Assembly (NCBI RefSeq): GCF_000368625.1
Contig: NZ_KB849576.1
Location: forward strand, 853,297-917,296
DNA length: 64,000 nt
Direction of reading: 5' to 3'
Origin: Acinetobacter schindleri CIP 107287
Lineage (GTDB): Bacteria; Pseudomonadota; Gammaproteobacteria; Pseudomonadales; Moraxellaceae
Shown here in pieces: positions 8,751 to 16,100 of this stretch. Under the pieces are notes generated by a model. That model searched no databases. It was not told where the DNA came from and saw nothing but the letters and a program-made list of their open reading frames with translations. Position 1 is the first letter of the stretch; each line of letters starts with the position of its first letter. The position numbers and the translations under genes are program-made.

Positions 8751-9007
8751 CAATCTTCTTCACTAAATAAAGTATCGATGTCATTCCAATTTGGCAGATT
8801 TCGTTTTTTGGGCGTGACTTCAAACTGCAATCCAACCGCATCTATTAGACGTTCAAAAATATCAAATGAGCCTGTGAAACGACCATTTTCTATTTCAGAA
8901 ATGGTGGATTTATTGACTCCAGATTTTTTTGCCATCATTTGTTGTGTGTAGTCTAATTTCCGCCTTGCTTCACGTATTTTTACTCCAATCTCTGCACGAC
9001 TAGCCAT
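8750..9007 (-). CDS. hipB: HipB-like XRE-family antitoxin
   Basis: An 85-residue Cro/C1-type helix-turn-helix protein. The DNA-binding helices span about residues 8-60 (TQQMMAKKSGVNKSTISEIE), followed by a short tail that in HipB inserts into the operator or HipA complex. An alternative ATG twelve bases upstream (9019) reads through a run of nine G residues and would add only Met-Gly-Gly-Gly. I prefer the ATG at 9007, for which the G-run can act as a Shine-Dalgarno-like sequence. Its stop overlaps the hipA start. It should neutralise HipA and repress the operon by binding the palindromes upstream. Confidence 0.88.
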   Translation of the reverse strand: MASRAEIGVKIREARRKLDYTQQMMAKKSGVNKSTISEIENGRFTGSFDIFERLIDAVGLQFEVTPKKRNLPNWNDIDTLFSEED

Positions 9008-9030
9008 ACCCCCCCCCATCTGTTCGTCAT

Positions 9031-9157
9031 TTAGCGAAATATTGCTAACCAGTATATATGAGTTTGCTATATGGCGAATATATTACTATATTTATCTTAT
9101 ATTTTCTATATGGCGAACATTAGGGTTTATGTTGTCTATATTTCGCTATATAGCGAA
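9031..9157. promoter_or_regulatory. Multi-operator divergent promoter of hipBA and the small Fis-type gene
   Basis: A perfect 16-bp palindrome, TTCGCTATATAGCGAA, lies at 9142-9157. Two copies of CTATATGGCGAA at 9067 and 9106, plus TTAGCGAAAT at 9031, repeat the half-site. Four spaced sites between divergent genes match the multi-operator layout by which HipB autoregulates hipBA in E. coli. The palindrome lies 15 bases from the start of the gene at 9172, so that gene is probably repressed too. Confidence 0.65.
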
Positions 9158-9171
9158 TAATTAGCTAATAA

Positions 9172-9396
9172 ATGCTTTCTGAATTACACGGTATATCTAC
9201 AAAGATAATCATGGAAAATGGTAATTCAGATATTCTTAGTATTGATGAGCTTAAACAATTGGAAATTAAAAACCTGCAACGGGCTGTCCAGCATTGTGAA
9301 GGAAAAATTTTTGGTGAAGATGGTGCTGCCAAATTGCTTGCAATTAATCCGACGACCTTAATTTCAAAATTGAAAAAATTAGGGATTCGCTATTAA
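9172..9396 (+). CDS. Small orphan Fis-type helix-turn-helix protein
   Basis: A 74-residue protein whose residues 25-72 resemble the C-terminal DNA-binding domain of sigma-54 activators of the FhlA/NtrC type (KNLQRAVQHCEGKIFGEDGA then AKLLAINPTTLISKLKKLGI). The AAA+ and sensor domains of such activators are absent, and nothing upstream encodes them. It is either a free-standing DNA-binding protein or the tail of a lost activator. A second possible start is the ATG at 9211; neither has a good ribosome-binding site. It diverges from hipBA across the operator array, and a hairpin terminator follows. Confidence 0.6.
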   Translation: MLSELHGISTKIIMENGNSDILSIDELKQLEIKNLQRAVQHCEGKIFGEDGAAKLLAINPTTLISKLKKLGIRY

Positions 9397-9402
9397 TTTT
9401 TC

Positions 9403-9449
9403 CCGGACCTCTACTTTGACATGATAGAGGTCTGGGGATGTTTACTTTT
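9403..9449 (+). terminator. Intrinsic terminator after the Fis-type gene
   Basis: CCGGACCTCTA (9403-9413) pairs with TAGAGGTCTGG (9425-9435), one G-T wobble, and a T-rich run follows at 9441-9452. From here to 9638 I see only a short stretch (TAAACCAGAAAAATTTAAA near 9488) resembling the outer edge of the dispersed repeat. Confidence 0.7.
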
Positions 9450-9638
9450 TTTCATTTCTTAAAATATTAACTTTACTAAGTTTATAAACCAGAAAAATTT
9501 AAAAAAATAAACAGCACAACTCATTGCGAACTTCCCTCTTGCTTCCTGTCTCCAAACTGCCATTAAAACGTCATGGATTTGTCATTTATTCATGTTGAGA
9601 TAAGCCCATAAATTTAAAAAAGATGTAATGAGGACAAT

Positions 9639-9857
9639 ATGGCAGGATTATCGATTTGGCACGTACTTATTTTTGCAATCGTCGTAATTTTACTTTTTGG
9701 CACGTCTAAACTCAAAAATCTGGGTAAAGATGTTGGCGGTGCAATCAAGGACTTTAAAAAATCTGTGCGTGAAGAAGAGGCTGAAGCAGCAAAAATTCAA
9801 CAGCCCCGCACTATTGATGCTGAAGTTAAAGTCAGCGAGAGTTCAATCAAAAGTTAA
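9639..9857 (+). CDS. tatA: Sec-independent protein translocase subunit TatA
   Basis: A 72-residue TatA/E-family protein with the standard layout: a short periplasmic N-terminus, one membrane helix (residues 5-20, [16 protein letters not shown]), the hinge [10 protein letters not shown], an amphipathic helix with [14 protein letters not shown], and an acidic unstructured tail. It oligomerises to form the pore for folded twin-arginine substrates. GAGGAC eight bases before the ATG is a good ribosome-binding site. It is the first gene of tatABC, and a Tat substrate (PhoX) is encoded directly after the operon. Confidence 0.96.
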   Translation: MAGLSIWHVLIFAIVVILLFGTSKLKNLGKDVGGAIKDFKKSVREEEAEAAKIQQPRTIDAEVKVSESSIKS

Positions 9858-9866
9858 GGTATCGTC

Positions 9867-10283
9867 ATGCTCAATATTGGAATGACTGAGCTGCTAGCCT
9901 TTGGGGTAATTGCACTTCTAGTGCTCGGACCAGATAAGCTACCTGAGGCAGTTCGTTTTATAGGTAAATGGTCTACCAAGATAAAAAGAACCGTCAGCAA
10001 TATACAAAATGATCTTGACCGTGAATTGCGTCTGTCTGAACTACGTGAGCAAATGCAATCCGAGCTGAAACGTATTCAGGAACTGGAAGCCAAAATGCAA
10101 GCACAAATGGCTGATCTCAATGCACCAATTGAGCCGGTCACAAAAATTTCAGAACAGCCGGTACTGAAAACTCAGTCAAGTTATGAACTGGTCAATCAAC
10201 CGCTTTCCCCGGTTCATTTAACTCCGGCTAGGCAGGTCGCCAAGCAAGAAAAAAAATATCCTGACATGAAGGTGGCCGTATGA
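9867..10283 (+). CDS. tatB: Sec-independent protein translocase subunit TatB
   Basis: A 138-residue protein. A membrane helix at the N-terminus contains the TatB-specific Glu (MTELLAFGVIALLVLGPDKL), followed by the LPEAVRFIGKW hinge and a long charged amphipathic or coiled-coil segment (residues 30-95). With TatC it forms the receptor for twin-arginine signal peptides. It lies nine bases after tatA and overlaps tatC by four bases. Confidence 0.95.
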   Translation: MLNIGMTELLAFGVIALLVLGPDKLPEAVRFIGKWSTKIKRTVSNIQNDLDRELRLSELREQMQSELKRIQELEAKMQAQMADLNAPIEPVTKISEQPVLKTQSSYELVNQPLSPVHLTPARQVAKQEKKYPDMKVAV

Positions 10284-11056
10284 ATATTTTACCGTCGACT
10301 CAAGCCAGCAGCGATCCCCAGAAAGTTCACCTAGAAGAAATGCCGATTACCCGGCACTTAGTGATTCTGCGCAAGCATCTTTTCAAGATTGTGGGAATAC
10401 TGATCGGACTGTTTTTCTGTCTGCTACCATTTGCGACGCATACTTATCAGCTTTTATCCGAGCCCTTACGTGCCCAGTTACCGGCAAGTTCTACCATGAT
10501 TGCCACCGATGTAACTGCGACATTTATGGCGCCGTTTAAGTTGAACTTTTTTGTTGCCCTGCTGATCGCCATGCCTTTTATCTTGTATCAACTTTGGGCC
10601 TTCGTTAAGCCGGCACTATATGAAAAAGAAAAAAGTCTGGCTTTGCCGCTCCTGATTGGCAGCATTGTCCTGTTTTATGCGGGTATCGCTTTTGCCTATC
10701 TGGTGGCTTTGCCGTCTATCCTGCATTTTTTTATCAGTGTATCGCCTGAAACTGTCGCGCCCATGACTGACATTAATAGTTATCTGGCCTTCTGTTTAAA
10801 ACTTTTTCTGGTGTTTGGATTTACCTTTGAAATTCCGATTATTACCCTGTTATTGATTCTGATCGGTGTGGTAAGCACACAGACCTTGGTAGAAAAAAGA
10901 CGCTTTATTGTGGTGGGGTGTTTTTTTGTGGCCATGTTTGTAACCCCCCCTGATGCCCTGTCCATGATCATGCTGGCTATACCCATGTGGCTGCTGTTTG
11001 AGCTAGGTTTAATGACCGGAAAATTTCTGGAAAAGCGGCATCTAAAAAATAGCTAA
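10280..11056 (+). CDS. tatC: Sec-independent protein translocase subunit TatC
   Basis: A 258-residue polytopic inner membrane protein with the six-helix TatC pattern. The conserved N-terminal motif EEMPITRHLVILRKHL appears before the first helix, and FVKPALYEKEKS, in the first cytoplasmic loop, is part of the signal peptide-binding site. FGFTFEIPI is the conserved segment around the membrane-embedded Glu. It completes the tatABC operon, and a short hairpin terminator follows. Confidence 0.96.
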   Translation: MNILPSTQASSDPQKVHLEEMPITRHLVILRKHLFKIVGILIGLFFCLLPFATHTYQLLSEPLRAQLPASSTMIATDVTATFMAPFKLNFFVALLIAMPFILYQLWAFVKPALYEKEKSLALPLLIGSIVLFYAGIAFAYLVALPSILHFFISVSPETVAPMTDINSYLAFCLKLFLVFGFTFEIPIITLLLILIGVVSTQTLVEKRRFIVVGCFFVAMFVTPPDALSMIMLAIPMWLLFELGLMTGKFLEKRHLKNS

Positions 11057-11063
11057 TTAAGAA

Positions 11064-11090
11064 AATGCCTCCTTATTGGGGGCTTTTTTA
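11064..11090 (+). terminator. Intrinsic terminator of tatABC
   Basis: GCCTCC, loop TTATT, GGGGGC, then TTTTTTATA; the stem has one G-U pair. Confidence 0.75.
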
Positions 11091-11222
11091 TATTAATTTA
11101 TTTATATAAATTAATGTTTTATTTAATTATTTTGAAATAAAATCTTCACCTTTTAGTCATATTTAACTGCTAGTTTATTTCTGACTTTAAAACAACCAAA
11201 CCTTAGTTGTGGGAATAAAACA

Positions 11223-13553
11223 ATGACAGATTACCTACCTTATGATGAAAATCAGGAACTGGACAATAACACTTCAGATAATCATCATTTTCGGGATATT
11301 CTAGAACAATCTATGTCACGTCGTGACTTGATTGCAAAGACTGCAAGTGGGGCTGCAGCATTGGCACTGGCTTCTAGCCTGACTGCGTGTAGCGATGACA
11401 ATGAAAATGGCAATATTGGGGACGATGAGAGCAATCCGAATCCGCCAACAGACAACAATGCTCGTCCAGAAAAATTAAGTTTTAGCCCAGTGAAAAAAAA
11501 CCTGGATGACTGGGTTACGGTTCCTGAAGGCTATACAGCTAATGTTCTATATGCAATGGGTGACTCAATTCATCCTATCTACTCTGACTGGGACGATAAC
11601 AATATTCCGAACGGCCCAAGCTTTCAGTTCCGTTCTGGTGACTGCCACGATGGTATGAGTTATTTTGGTTTAAGCACTAAGACTGGCCGTTATGACGAGA
11701 ATGCATCTGAGCATGGCCTGCTGGTGATGAACCATGAATATATCAATCAAACTTTTTTACATCCTCAAGGACCAACAAAAGTTGATGGTCGTCGTCCAGA
11801 AGATGAAGTCATCCGTGAAGTGAATGCACACGGTGTATCCATTGTGCATATTAAGAAAAACACCGAAACTCAAGCGGTAGAAATCGTTAAATCATCACCA
11901 TTTAACCGCCGTATTACGGCTTCAACAGTGATGGATTTTTCTGGGCCGGTAACAAACTCTCCATTAGTCCGCACTGCTTTCTCTCCTAACGGTCGTCAGA
12001 CTCGTGGTACACACAATAACTGTGGTAATGGTTATACACCATGGGGCACTTATTTAACTGCCGAGGAAAACTTTATTGGTTATTTCCAGCGTTCAGGCAC
12101 AGACCAATATGCAGATCGTAGTGAAGCTGAGAAAACCGCACTTAAACGTTATGGCTTAGGCTTAGATATTTCATATCAAACTGAAAAAAATGCCGATGGT
12201 ACAGTTAAACGTGATGAGAAAAATAATATTGTTTATGTTCTAGATGCACAAGGACAAAAAGTTCCGGAACGCGATGATCAAGACCGTATTTTTTATTTAG
12301 ATAAATCTTCACGTTATGCATGGGAAACAGCTCAGGCTGGAGTTGAATCACAAGATATGTATGACCGCTGGTCAGCTAACGTAACCAAAGCCTCTGCAAG
12401 TCAAGACTATCGTAATGCACCAAATACCTTTGGCTGGATTGTTGAAATTGACCCATTTGATAACAGTGCAAATCCGGTAAAACGTACTGCACTGGGCCGT
12501 TTTGCTCACGAAGACTGTCGTGCTAGCCGTGCGATTGAAGGTGAACAGTTTGCCTTCTATATGGGCGATGACTCACGTGGTGAATACATTTACAAATTTG
12601 TCTCTGATGCAAAATGGGATCCAAAAGATATCAATACCGGCTACCGTGCTGGTGACAAATATATGAATAACGGTAAGTTCTATGTTGCCAAGTTCAATGC
12701 AGATGGAACTGGTCAATGGATTGAACTTGCTCACGGTAAAAATGGTTTAACTGCAGAAAATGCGGTATATCCTTTTAGCTCTGATGCGGATGTTTTAACT
12801 TTTGCACGTTTGGCAGGCGATGCCGTTGGTGCGACGAAGATGGACCGTCCTGAATGGGTAGCCGTTAACCCGGAGAATGGTGAAGTCTACGTTACCCTGA
12901 CTAATAACAGTAACCGTGGCAATAGTTCAACACAACCTGTTGATGCTGCCAACCCACGTAATTACTCAGATCCTGAAGGCGGTAAGGGTAATGTGAATGG
13001 CCATATTATTCGCTTTAAGGAAGAAAACACTGCATCAGAAAGCTTTGAATGGGATATCTACCTGTTCGGTGCTGAAGCATCGATGGATGCCAATATCAAC
13101 CTGTCGGGCTTAAATGATAATAATGATCTGTCTTCACCAGATGGTATGTGGTTTGATCCTCGCGGCGTACTCTGGATTCAGACTGACGACGGCGCTTATA
13201 CAGATACCACTAACTGTATGATGCTGGCTGCCCTGCCTGGACAAGTAGGTGATGGTGGTCCAGCAACAACCTCTAATGGTCAAGCGACGATTGCGGGTGC
13301 CCAAGTGACCGATGAAAATTTACGTCGCTTCCTGACTGGTCCAAAAGAGTGTGAAATTACAGGTGTGACCATGACACCGGACTATAAAGCCATTTTCATC
13401 AATGTACAGCATCCAGGTGAAGATTCTAAAACCTTTGATGCTCCAACCAGTAACTGGCCTGCAAGTCAATCAGATCGTTCGAATAAGACCGCACGTCCAC
13501 GTTCGGCAACTGTTGTGATTACGCGCAATGATGGCGGTGTTATAGCCGGTTAA
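11223..13553 (+). CDS. PhoX-family (DUF839) phosphatase, Tat-exported
   Basis: A 776-residue member of the PhoX/DUF839 family, calcium- and iron-dependent periplasmic alkaline phosphatases. An N-terminal extension of about 30 residues, normal in this family, precedes a twin-arginine motif (SRRDLIAKTA, Arg33-Arg34) and a hydrophobic stretch ending in LTAC (Cys56), so it is probably a Tat lipoprotein. Family segments include DCHDGMSYFG, LLVMNHEYIN, HNNCGNGYTPWGTYLTAEEN and SPDGMWFDPRGVLWIQTD. Placing a Tat substrate directly after tatABC is consistent with joint use. A phosphate-starvation role is inferred from the family; I could not confirm a Pho box. Confidence 0.88.
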   Translation: MTDYLPYDENQELDNNTSDNHHFRDILEQSMSRRDLIAKTASGAAALALASSLTACSDDNENGNIGDDESNPNPPTDNNARPEKLSFSPVKKNLDDWVTVPEGYTANVLYAMGDSIHPIYSDWDDNNIPNGPSFQFRSGDCHDGMSYFGLSTKTGRYDENASEHGLLVMNHEYINQTFLHPQGPTKVDGRRPEDEVIREVNAHGVSIVHIKKNTETQAVEIVKSSPFNRRITASTVMDFSGPVTNSPLVRTAFSPNGRQTRGTHNNCGNGYTPWGTYLTAEENFIGYFQRSGTDQYADRSEAEKTALKRYGLGLDISYQTEKNADGTVKRDEKNNIVYVLDAQGQKVPERDDQDRIFYLDKSSRYAWETAQAGVESQDMYDRWSANVTKASASQDYRNAPNTFGWIVEIDPFDNSANPVKRTALGRFAHEDCRASRAIEGEQFAFYMGDDSRGEYIYKFVSDAKWDPKDINTGYRAGDKYMNNGKFYVAKFNADGTGQWIELAHGKNGLTAENAVYPFSSDADVLTFARLAGDAVGATKMDRPEWVAVNPENGEVYVTLTNNSNRGNSSTQPVDAANPRNYSDPEGGKGNVNGHIIRFKEENTASESFEWDIYLFGAEASMDANINLSGLNDNNDLSSPDGMWFDPRGVLWIQTDDGAYTDTTNCMMLAALPGQVGDGGPATTSNGQATIAGAQVTDENLRRFLTGPKECEITGVTMTPDYKAIFINVQHPGEDSKTFDAPTSNWPASQSDRSNKTARPRSATVVITRNDGGVIAG

Positions 13554-13568
13554 ATAGCTCACTTAAAT

Positions 13569-13602
13569 TAAAATGCTGGCTCAATGCCGGCATTTTAATT
13601 TT
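13569..13602 (+). terminator. Intrinsic terminator of phoX-like gene
   Basis: AAAATGCTGGC, loop TCAAT, GCCGGCATTTTAATTTTT; nearly perfect stem 16 bases after the stop codon. Confidence 0.85.
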
Positions 13603-13800
13603 TGAATGTTTTTTAATTTTAAGAGTTAACTGGTCAATAAAAAGAATATTTTTGTTTAGAGTTAAATTGATATAAATATTAAAGTATGAAGTGGACTTCG
13701 GATCAATATATAAGTGAAATCCAATACAACTAATCATAGCTTCAGCTATCTTCTACTTGGAAGACTTGTAATTTGCAGCTTTAGTTTTGAGTATTTTTCT
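13603..13800. other. Intergenic, no gene seen
   Basis: An AT-rich spacer between two convergent genes. A small hairpin (GAAGTGGACTTC near 13688) is present, but I see no promoter or conserved structure. Confidence 0.4.
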
Positions 13801-13801
13801 A

Positions 13802-13839
13802 AAAAAAAAGCAGGTATCCAAGGAGGGATTGATACCTGC
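13802..13839 (-). terminator. Intrinsic terminator of the SDR gene
   Basis: GCAGGTATC (13810-13818) pairs with GATACCTGC (13831-13839). Read on the minus strand it is followed by nine T residues, so it ends the gene at 13892-14701. Confidence 0.85.
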
Positions 13840-13891
13840 CACTCTAAGGGAACTATATTAATATTCTGCTTCTTTAGTCTGTGAATCACAG

Positions 13892-14701
13892 TTAGAAACT
13901 AGCAACTTTTTCTGCACATTCACAAATCGTTGGTAACTCTCTATTAATCGATGCTGATATTAAGTCTGGTAAAATCTGGTTAACAGCTATCGAAATTTTT
14001 TCAGGATAGCCGACCTGATACGACTGACAATCTCGATGTAAAAACTGATACAGTTCTTCAGCAACAAATTCGGGACTGTCAATATTTTTTCCCAGTCTGA
14101 TATTCATTTCTATTGCATTTGAATGATGAATATTGGTTTCGGTAACCCGTAATGAAAAGTATCTGAATCTGATTGAACTTTTGCTGTATTCACGGGCTAG
14201 TGCTTCGGTTGCACCACGCAGGGCAAATTGGCTGGCACAATAACTCGCATATCCAGGATAGCCAATACTGCCAAAGGTTGAACCTACATTAATGACCTGG
14301 CCAGGCGGACTGATAGATATCAATGGCAGGATCTTTTGTATCAGCTGCATTGGATAAACTGCATTAATCAGCATCATTTGTTCCATGATTTCTTGTGGCT
14401 GCTGTGTAAATAGCTTGAAATCACTGATACTGAGGTTGTTAATGTAGTAGTGAATGGGTTTATTCAGCGTAGCAAGAGCTTTTACCAGCTCTTCCCTGCT
14501 TTGCTGATCGGCAAAGTTGCAATGAATTAAATCCAGTTCTAGCTGTGGATAACATTGGGCTATATTGTCATGTACTCTTTGCAGAATCTGTTGATTCTGC
14601 CCAACAAGAACCAGATTGACCCCGTTTTGGCCCAGAACCTTTGCAATAGCCTGACCAATACCAGAAGTAGCATCCATAATTGTTGCAGTTAAATTAGGCA
14701 T
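13892..14701 (-). CDS. Short-chain dehydrogenase/reductase with altered active site
   Basis: A 269-residue classical-SDR fold protein, with a Rossmann domain from residue 1 and the segment NVGSTFGSIGYPGYASYCAS. Two positions normally invariant are changed. The cofactor motif TGATSGIG reads IMDATSGIG (residues 8-16), and the catalytic Tyr-x-x-x-Lys reads Tyr154-Cys-Ala-Ser-Gln158, so the lysine is lost. Ser141 and Tyr154 remain. The enzyme may be inactive or may have a non-redox role. It stands alone, diverges from dgkA, has its own terminator, and a 7-2-7 inverted repeat (14730-14745) lies just upstream. Confidence 0.85.
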   Translation of the reverse strand: MPNLTATIMDATSGIGQAIAKVLGQNGVNLVLVGQNQQILQRVHDNIAQCYPQLELDLIHCNFADQQSREELVKALATLNKPIHYYINNLSISDFKLFTQQPQEIMEQMMLINAVYPMQLIQKILPLISISPPGQVINVGSTFGSIGYPGYASYCASQFALRGATEALAREYSKSSIRFRYFSLRVTETNIHHSNAIEMNIRLGKNIDSPEFVAEELYQFLHRDCQSYQVGYPEKISIAVNQILPDLISASINRELPTICECAEKVASF

Positions 14702-14729
14702 AAATACTTTCTCTTGTTCTTAACAGAAT

Positions 14730-14745
14730 GATTCGAGATCGAATC
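14730..14745. promoter_or_regulatory. Inverted repeat upstream of the SDR gene
   Basis: GATTCGA-GA-TCGAATC is a perfect 7-bp inverted repeat with a 2-bp centre, 29 bases before the SDR start codon on the minus strand. It looks like an operator; the cognate regulator is unknown. Confidence 0.45.
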
Positions 14746-14878
14746 TGCCGCAGGTCATGTGGATCACATCACGAAAAATAACTTAGTACTTAAGATAAAC
14801 ACCCAAACTTAAAAAATTCTTAATTCTGCACAAAAAATTAAATATTATTTTTATTAAAAAACACATAGAGGCCAGTTT

Positions 14879-14909
14879 TTTAAGAAAGTTTTAAGCCTGC
14901 AATCTTAAG
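14879..14909 (+). promoter_or_regulatory. PmrA-box-like repeats upstream of dgkA
   Basis: TTTAAG-AAAGT-TTTAAG (14879-14895) matches the tandem YTTAAG-N5-YTTAAG PmrA box known from enteric PmrA targets. A third CTTAAG follows at 14904. The box ends 37 bases before the dgkA start, a suitable position for an activator. The same tandem arrangement precedes pmrC at 19822-19838. Confidence 0.6.
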
Positions 14910-14932
14910 TTAGAGTTTCCTTTTATTGACTC

Positions 14933-15328
14933 ATGACAGCTATGTCTTCCTACCGTTCACCCTATAAAAGCACCTCGGGAATGCAGCGTATTCTGAATGC
15001 GACCCGTTATTCCGTGGCCGGCTTTAAAACAGCCTTTCAAAATGAAGCGGCCTTCCGGCAAATCCTGCTCATCAATCTGATTTTGATTCCTCTGAGCTTT
15101 GTCATGCCGGTGAGCCGGGTTGAGCAAGCACTGATGGTGGCCGTGTGTCTGTTGGCGCTAATCGTTGAACTGCTTAACTCGGCGATTGAGGCGGTGGTAG
15201 ACCGTATATCCATGGAGCAACATGAACTGTCTAAAAATGCCAAGGATATGGGCAGCGCTGCCCAGTTTGTAGCACTCAGTTTAATTACCGTGACCTGGGG
15301 TCTTATTTTAGCGGGTTACTTGATTTGA
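14933..15328 (+). CDS. dgkA: Diacylglycerol kinase DgkA
   Basis: A 131-residue integral membrane kinase of the small DgkA family (E. coli 122 residues). Catalytic residues are all present: VELLNSAIEAVVDR (Glu79, Asn82, Glu86) and KNAKDMGSAAQ (Lys104, Asp105). It phosphorylates diacylglycerol to phosphatidic acid with ATP in the inner membrane. Phosphoethanolamine transfer from phosphatidylethanolamine by PmrC releases diacylglycerol, so a kinase beside pmrCAB with a PmrA-like box recycles the by-product. An ATG at 14942 is an alternative start. The PAP2 gene follows 39 bases downstream on the same strand. Confidence 0.95.
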   Translation: MTAMSSYRSPYKSTSGMQRILNATRYSVAGFKTAFQNEAAFRQILLINLILIPLSFVMPVSRVEQALMVAVCLLALIVELLNSAIEAVVDRISMEQHELSKNAKDMGSAAQFVALSLITVTWGLILAGYLI

Positions 15329-15367
15329 TCCCTCGCCTACTACAGCAAGAAAAATGGAAGATTTAAA

Positions 15368-16075
15368 ATGATATCCGAGCATTCCCGGTTTTTACTGACA
15401 CAAATATTGCTGCTGATTTTCAGTTTTCTGATGCTCTGGAATTTTTTTGATGTAGGTGGAACGATTGATTTACAGCTGATCTATCCGTTCATTGATGATC
15501 AGGGACAATTTCCCCTGCGGCAACACTGGGCACTGGCCGAGCTCAATCATCGCTATGTCAAAAATCTGCTGATTCTGGTGTACATAACATTGTTAGCCGG
15601 CTGGCTAGTTTCACTGAAATGGCAGAACTGGCATCAACGGCGCTGGGAATTTGGCTATTTCTTTAGTATGGTGGTGCTGACCACGGCCTCAATTGGTATT
15701 TTAAAATCCCAGTCGGCGCATGCCTGTCCCTGGGATATGATCATTCCTACCCATGAAGGTATTTTGTGGGATTTGAGTGCTACTGCCGGACACTGTTTTC
15801 CCGGAGGACATGCATCCAGCGGTTTTGCCTTAATGGCTGGTTATTTTGTCTATCGGATTGCTAACCGCAAGCGGGCTTATTTTTTCCTGATCGCGGCACT
15901 GATTTTAGGCTTCGCCATGGGCTGGGCGCAAATGATGCGTGGTGCGCATTTCCTGAGTCATAACCTGTGGACCGGCTGGATCACTTGGTGCATGAATGTC
16001 ATGGGCTATGCGCTGTTTAGCCACAAACTGCCAATGGCAAATCATCCCATGCACATGAACATCAGACAGCCTTAA
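15368..16075 (+). CDS. PAP2-family membrane phosphatase
   Basis: A 235-residue inner membrane phosphatase with about five or six membrane segments. The acid phosphatase signature is visible in three parts: LKSQSAHACPWD (residues 112-123), FPGGHASSG with His148, and RGAHFLSHNLW with Arg191 and His198. Relatives act on lipid A 1-phosphate, undecaprenyl pyrophosphate or phosphatidylglycerophosphate. The context, downstream of dgkA and convergent with pmrCAB, favours a role in lipid A or phospholipid turnover during phosphoethanolamine modification. PAP2 genes also accompany some mcr genes. The exact substrate is not established. Confidence 0.88.
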   Translation: MISEHSRFLLTQILLLIFSFLMLWNFFDVGGTIDLQLIYPFIDDQGQFPLRQHWALAELNHRYVKNLLILVYITLLAGWLVSLKWQNWHQRRWEFGYFFSMVVLTTASIGILKSQSAHACPWDMIIPTHEGILWDLSATAGHCFPGGHASSGFALMAGYFVYRIANRKRAYFFLIAALILGFAMGWAQMMRGAHFLSHNLWTGWITWCMNVMGYALFSHKLPMANHPMHMNIRQP

Positions 16076-16100
16076 CCCAATAAAATCGAAGCCTATCTAC

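Noticed and set aside
11140..11190. A possible Pho box upstream of the PhoX-like gene (AGTCATATTTAACTGC).
   Set aside because: Only partial resemblance to the 7-bp repeats with 4-bp spacing; not enough matches in AT-rich DNA.
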